Below, one piece after another: positions 61,405 to 64,000 of a DNA stretch of 64,000 nucleotides. Source of the DNA: Acidobacteriota bacterium (lineage in GTDB: Bacteria; Acidobacteriota; Terriglobia; Bryobacterales; Bryobacteraceae); assembly GCA_016185425.1 (NCBI GenBank), contig JACPNQ010000001.1, forward strand, positions 90,870 through 154,869, given 5' to 3'. The position numbers and the translations under genes were made by a program. Below the pieces are notes generated by a model. The model saw nothing but the letters and a program-made list of their open reading frames with translations. It was not told the origin of the DNA and did not search any database. Position 1 is the stretch's first letter; every line of letters starts with the position of its first letter.

Positions 61405-62682
61405 ATGAGCAATGAAATCACGCGCCGCCATCTTTTGGGTGCGTCGGCCGCAGCGTTTGCGGGCGCGCCGGGGTTGTTGTCAGCGCAAAGCGTAAACGGG
61501 AAAGTAAATGTGGGTTGGATCGGCGCCGGGACGCGCGGTATGCACGTCATGAAGATGATGTACCAGGCCGTGCCGGAAAGTGTTGTCATTTCGGGCGTTT
61601 GCGACACGTTTGAGGGGAATCTGGCAAAGGGCAAGGACCAGATTCAGACGATGGGGAAGAACTCGCCGAAGACGTACGTCGATTACAAGGAGTTGCTGGC
61701 GGACAAGTCGATCGACGCCGTGTTCATTGCGACTCCGGAGCATTTGCATCACGAAATGACGATAGCCGCGTTGCGCGCGGGCAAGAACATCTACGTGGAA
61801 AAGCCGCTGGCGCACACGATCGAAGAGGGTCAGGACATCGTGCGCGAGGCGAAGAAGGCTGGGAAGGTTGTGCAGGTGGGAACGCAGAACCGCTCGAATT
61901 CGCTGTATATCAAGGCCAAGGACATGGTGGCAAAGGGGATGATCGGCGATATTCACTACGTGCGCGCGTTCTGGTACCGCAACTCGTTGGAGGACAATCC
62001 GGCGTGGCGGTATGCGATCCCACCGGATGCGACCGAAACGAACACCGATTGGAAGCGGTTTTTGGGACCCGCGAAAAACCGGCCGTTCGACAAACAACGC
62101 TATTATCAGTGGCGGCTTTATTGGGACTACTCGGGGGGCATTTCCACGGACCTGCTGGTGCACCAGACCGACATTACAAACTTCGTTTGCGGGAAGGCCG
62201 AGCCACTGTCGTGTATGGCGTCCGGCGGGATTTACCGGTGGGCCGGCGCCAGCGATGATCGCGAAGTTCCCGACACTTTGAGCGCGATTTACGAGTACCC
62301 CGACCGTTTCCACATCAACTACTCCTGCTATTTCGGCAATGAGCAGTATGGGTATGGCGAGCAGTTCATGGGCAACGAGGGAACGATTGAGGTTCTGAAC
62401 CGGCAGACGCTTCGGTTCTACACGGAGAAGTTCCGCGGGAAGGCGCCGGACGCGGTGAAGGCGCGGCAGGAGTTCACCGAGGAGAAGCCGGGTAACGATA
62501 TTCCCGCAGTGCAGAACCATACGGCGAACTTCATCAATGCCGTGCTCGGCAAGGAAAAAGTTATTGCGCCAGTGGAAGTTGGCCAGCAGGCGGCCGTCTC
62601 GGGCCATCTGGCGACGTTGTCGCTTCGCAATAACAAGAAAGTGCTGTGGGATAGCAAGACGCAGAAGTACCGTTTCGTTTAG
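61405..62682 (+). CDS. Gfo/Idh/MocA family oxidoreductase, Tat-exported
   Basis: A 425-aa NAD(P)-dependent sugar oxidoreductase-like protein. The start at 61405 gives a twin-arginine leader (MSNEITRRHLLGASAAAFAG). Rossmann motif VNVGWIGAGTRGMHVMK, the conserved EKPLAHTIEEG (Lys of the catalytic set), QVGTQNRSNSLYI and DLLVHQTDITNFV are family markers. Export with a bound cofactor is typical of Bryobacterales, which carry many such proteins for carbohydrate breakdown. Substrate unknown. Confidence 0.88.
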   Translation: MSNEITRRHLLGASAAAFAGAPGLLSAQSVNGKVNVGWIGAGTRGMHVMKMMYQAVPESVVISGVCDTFEGNLAKGKDQIQTMGKNSPKTYVDYKELLADKSIDAVFIATPEHLHHEMTIAALRAGKNIYVEKPLAHTIEEGQDIVREAKKAGKVVQVGTQNRSNSLYIKAKDMVAKGMIGDIHYVRAFWYRNSLEDNPAWRYAIPPDATETNTDWKRFLGPAKNRPFDKQRYYQWRLYWDYSGGISTDLLVHQTDITNFVCGKAEPLSCMASGGIYRWAGASDDREVPDTLSAIYEYPDRFHINYSCYFGNEQYGYGEQFMGNEGTIEVLNRQTLRFYTEKFRGKAPDAVKARQEFTEEKPGNDIPAVQNHTANFINAVLGKEKVIAPVEVGQQAAVSGHLATLSLRNNKKVLWDSKTQKYRFV

Positions 62683-62714
62683 TCCGATCGAGTCGATGAA
62701 AAGGGGAGATTGCT

Positions 62715-63863
62715 ATGGCACAGAACAGCTCTAGCCGAATTGTGTTTGCCGCCGTACTGGCGATATTTGTGTATGGCGTGATCGCGGCCATGTTGGGGGT
62801 CTTGTTGGCGTCGTTCCATTTGACGCCGGAACAGAACGGGAATATCGCACTGGCGCAAGCGATCGGCATGATTATTGCGTCAGTGTCGGCGGGCCCGATT
62901 ATCGATAAGAAGGGGAAGAAGATCGCGCTGGTGGTTTCGCTTGGGCTGATTGCGGCGTCTTTGTTCGTGCTGCGGAGTTCATCAGGGTATGAGCAGCAGA
63001 TGCTCTGGGTGTTTACGCTCGGATTGGGCGGCGGCATCCTGGTGACTGCGGCGAATGCGTTGGCCGGAGACGTGAATGAGGAGCAGCGTGCTTCGACGCT
63101 GAATTTCCTCAACCTGTTTTTCGGGTTGGGCGGGATGGCGACACCTCTGATCGCGGCGAATGTGGTGAATAACGATGCGCAGATGCTTTGCCTGCTCGCG
63201 GCGGTGCTGGCGGCGGTGACCTTTGTGGTGCACGTCACGACGCCGATGCCCGGACCGAAGGGCGGCACTGCGGCGGAGGTGCCGGTGGGTGACTTGATCG
63301 GCCGGCCCGCGTTGTGGCTCTTTGCGGCATTTCTGTTTCTGTATGTGGCAGCGGAAATTGGCGTCTGGAATTGGCTTGCGCAATTGCTGCAGGCACGCGG
63401 AGTGGATTCGAAGTCGGCGCAGAATATAGTGGGTTGGGGCTTCGCATTCGGAATTCTGGTTGGCCGTGTTGTGGTGAGCCGCATATTGATAAAGATCCCG
63501 GCGTCGACGGTGCTGCTAGTCAGCGCCGGATTGATGTTAGTAACGACTTATGTGCTGCTGCAGAGTTCGGACCCATCGTTGGCGTGGGGGACCGTTTTTG
63601 CGGCCGGCATTGCGATGGCTCCGGTTTTCCCGACCACGCTTGGTATGGTGGGCGACGCCTTTCCGCGCGGGACAGCGACTGCCATGGGTTTTGTGATCAC
63701 GTTCGGCTGGGTGGGGTTGGCAGTGAGCTCGCGCGTGATTGGTGCGTTGGGAGGGAACGATCCGAAACGGTTGGGGACAGCGTTGATGGTTTTGCCAGCC
63801 GTTAGCGCGTTGATGGTGGTGATCATGCTGGTGATTCGGGGCATGACGCCGAAGAAGGGCTAG
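62715..63863 (+). CDS. MFS transporter
   Basis: A 382-aa major-facilitator protein with about 12 membrane helices. The N-terminal half includes IVFAAVLAIFVYGVIAAMLG and the loop-2 motif region GPIIDKKGKKIALVVS; the C-terminal half includes NIVGWGFAFGILVGRVVVSR. The pattern resembles fucose-permease/sugar-type MFS proteins. It follows the oxidoreductase gene by 32 bp, suggesting uptake of the sugar that enzyme acts on. An IS4-type element begins almost directly after its stop. Confidence 0.85.
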   Translation: MAQNSSSRIVFAAVLAIFVYGVIAAMLGVLLASFHLTPEQNGNIALAQAIGMIIASVSAGPIIDKKGKKIALVVSLGLIAASLFVLRSSSGYEQQMLWVFTLGLGGGILVTAANALAGDVNEEQRASTLNFLNLFFGLGGMATPLIAANVVNNDAQMLCLLAAVLAAVTFVVHVTTPMPGPKGGTAAEVPVGDLIGRPALWLFAAFLFLYVAAEIGVWNWLAQLLQARGVDSKSAQNIVGWGFAFGILVGRVVVSRILIKIPASTVLLVSAGLMLVTTYVLLQSSDPSLAWGTVFAAGIAMAPVFPTTLGMVGDAFPRGTATAMGFVITFGWVGLAVSSRVIGALGGNDPKRLGTALMVLPAVSALMVVIMLVIRGMTPKKG

Positions 63864-63907
63864 GTGCAATACTGTTCACTTAATAACATTTTTGTGCTAT
63901 TCTGTTT

Positions 63908-63922
63908 GGGGCGGGAGGCCCC
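63908..63922 (+). repeat. Hairpin over the transposase ribosome-binding site
   Basis: GGGGC (63908-63912) and GCCCC (63918-63922) can pair around GGGAG, five bases before the transposase ATG. The purine-rich loop is the likely Shine-Dalgarno, so translation may be damped by sequestration, as in several IS families. Confidence 0.45.
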
Positions 63923-63926
63923 AGGA

Positions 63927-64000
63927 ATGGCCCGTACCGTTGCATCTTTGCCCGCCGGGAGCCGCGTCACCGACTACATCAGCCTCGGCGTAATCGCGAA
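63927..64000 (+). CDS. IS4 family transposase, N-terminal fragment at window edge
   Basis: The visible codons read MARTVASLPAGSRVTDYISL followed by GVIA. The pattern of LPxGSRxTDYISLGVIA matches the IS4-family transposase N-terminal domain, which precedes the DDE catalytic core. The gene continues past the window. Identification rests on 24 residues. Confidence 0.7.
   Translation, partial: MARTVASLPAGSRVTDYISLGVIA

Larger units (their letters stand above)
63866..64000 (+). mobile_element. Left end of an IS4-type insertion sequence (cut by window end)
   Basis: The region after the MFS stop is AT-richer and starts with a candidate terminal sequence (CAATACTGTTCACTTAATAA, about 63868-63887). 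The transposase frame follows. The exact end and target duplication cannot be fixed without the other end. Confidence 0.5.

Noticed and set aside
61480..62607. 375-codon minus-strand frame opposite the Gfo/Idh oxidoreductase
   Set aside because: Shadow frame with no motif; the oxidoreductase on the plus strand is complete.
1..64000. tRNA, rRNA genes and CRISPR arrays
   Set aside because: No cloverleaf-type sequence, rRNA signature or regularly spaced repeat was noticed on reading; a tRNAscan/Infernal run would be decisive.

Overview
The window looks like a chromosomal piece of an Acidobacteriota genome, most likely a Solibacter/Bryobacterales-type soil bacterium. The pointers are gene families that co-occur there: a PadR regulator with an ADOP-type ABC permease, an M56 (BlaR1-like) peptidase fused to a TIGR03435 domain, a PSD1 cytochrome/DUF1501 pair, an acidobacterial-type ECF sigma factor followed by a TPR Ser/Thr kinase, and a PEP-CTERM protein. 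No sequence search was run, so the placement is inference. No rRNA, tRNA, CRISPR array or prophage was seen.

Layout. 1-3.3 kb is a decayed, partly foreign-looking stretch: an enolase-superfamily pseudogene whose probable N-terminal piece lies 1.8 kb away, an unrecognised frameshifted remnant, a TylF-like methyltransferase and a perfect 21-bp inverted repeat. 3.3-16 kb holds secreted and periplasmic catabolic genes: a PQQ dehydrogenase with two haem domains, a NIPSNAP protein, a beta-propeller phosphoesterase, and the PSD1 + DUF1501 operon. 16-20 kb has DinB, a VapB with a wrecked VapC, and blaI-blaR1. 20-24.5 kb is a minus-strand cluster of a VOC protein, a 681-aa protein with a repeated end module, an actin-like ATPase and a peptidoglycan amidase. 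24.6-27.5 kb holds gmhA, rbfA and small secreted proteins.

27.6-32 kb is the most interesting locus: ECF sigma factor, zinc-finger anti-sigma factor, an unrecognised 249-aa protein and an 800-aa TPR-CHAT putative caspase-like protease, tightly packed and followed by a PEP-CTERM protein. Its gene content recalls the protease/sigma-factor arm of type III-E CRISPR (TPR-CHAT, Csx30, RpoE), but no CRISPR genes are present. 34.5-39.1 kb is an envelope/carbohydrate operon (PfkB kinase, glycosyltransferase-like membrane protein, a DapF with Ser at the second catalytic Cys position, nucleotide-sugar dehydrogenase). 42.3-46 kb is dnaK-dnaJ-hspR. 46-51.7 kb has ModA, an AI-2E family protein and a sigma factor-kinase-transglycosylase operon.

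52.3-57.4 kb encodes a membrane-bound formate dehydrogenase (alpha, beta, gamma, FdhE). Its alpha subunit is a selenoprotein: the in-frame TGA at 52890-52892 is followed by a well-placed SECIS hairpin, so the two apparent ORFs are one gene. 57.4-63.9 kb holds padR-ADOP, a serine hydrolase, a Gfo/Idh/MocA oxidoreductase and an MFS transporter, and the window ends inside an IS4-type transposase. Several genes are visibly broken (enolase-superfamily gene, HicB-like, VapC, Uma2), indicating turnover of accessory genes.
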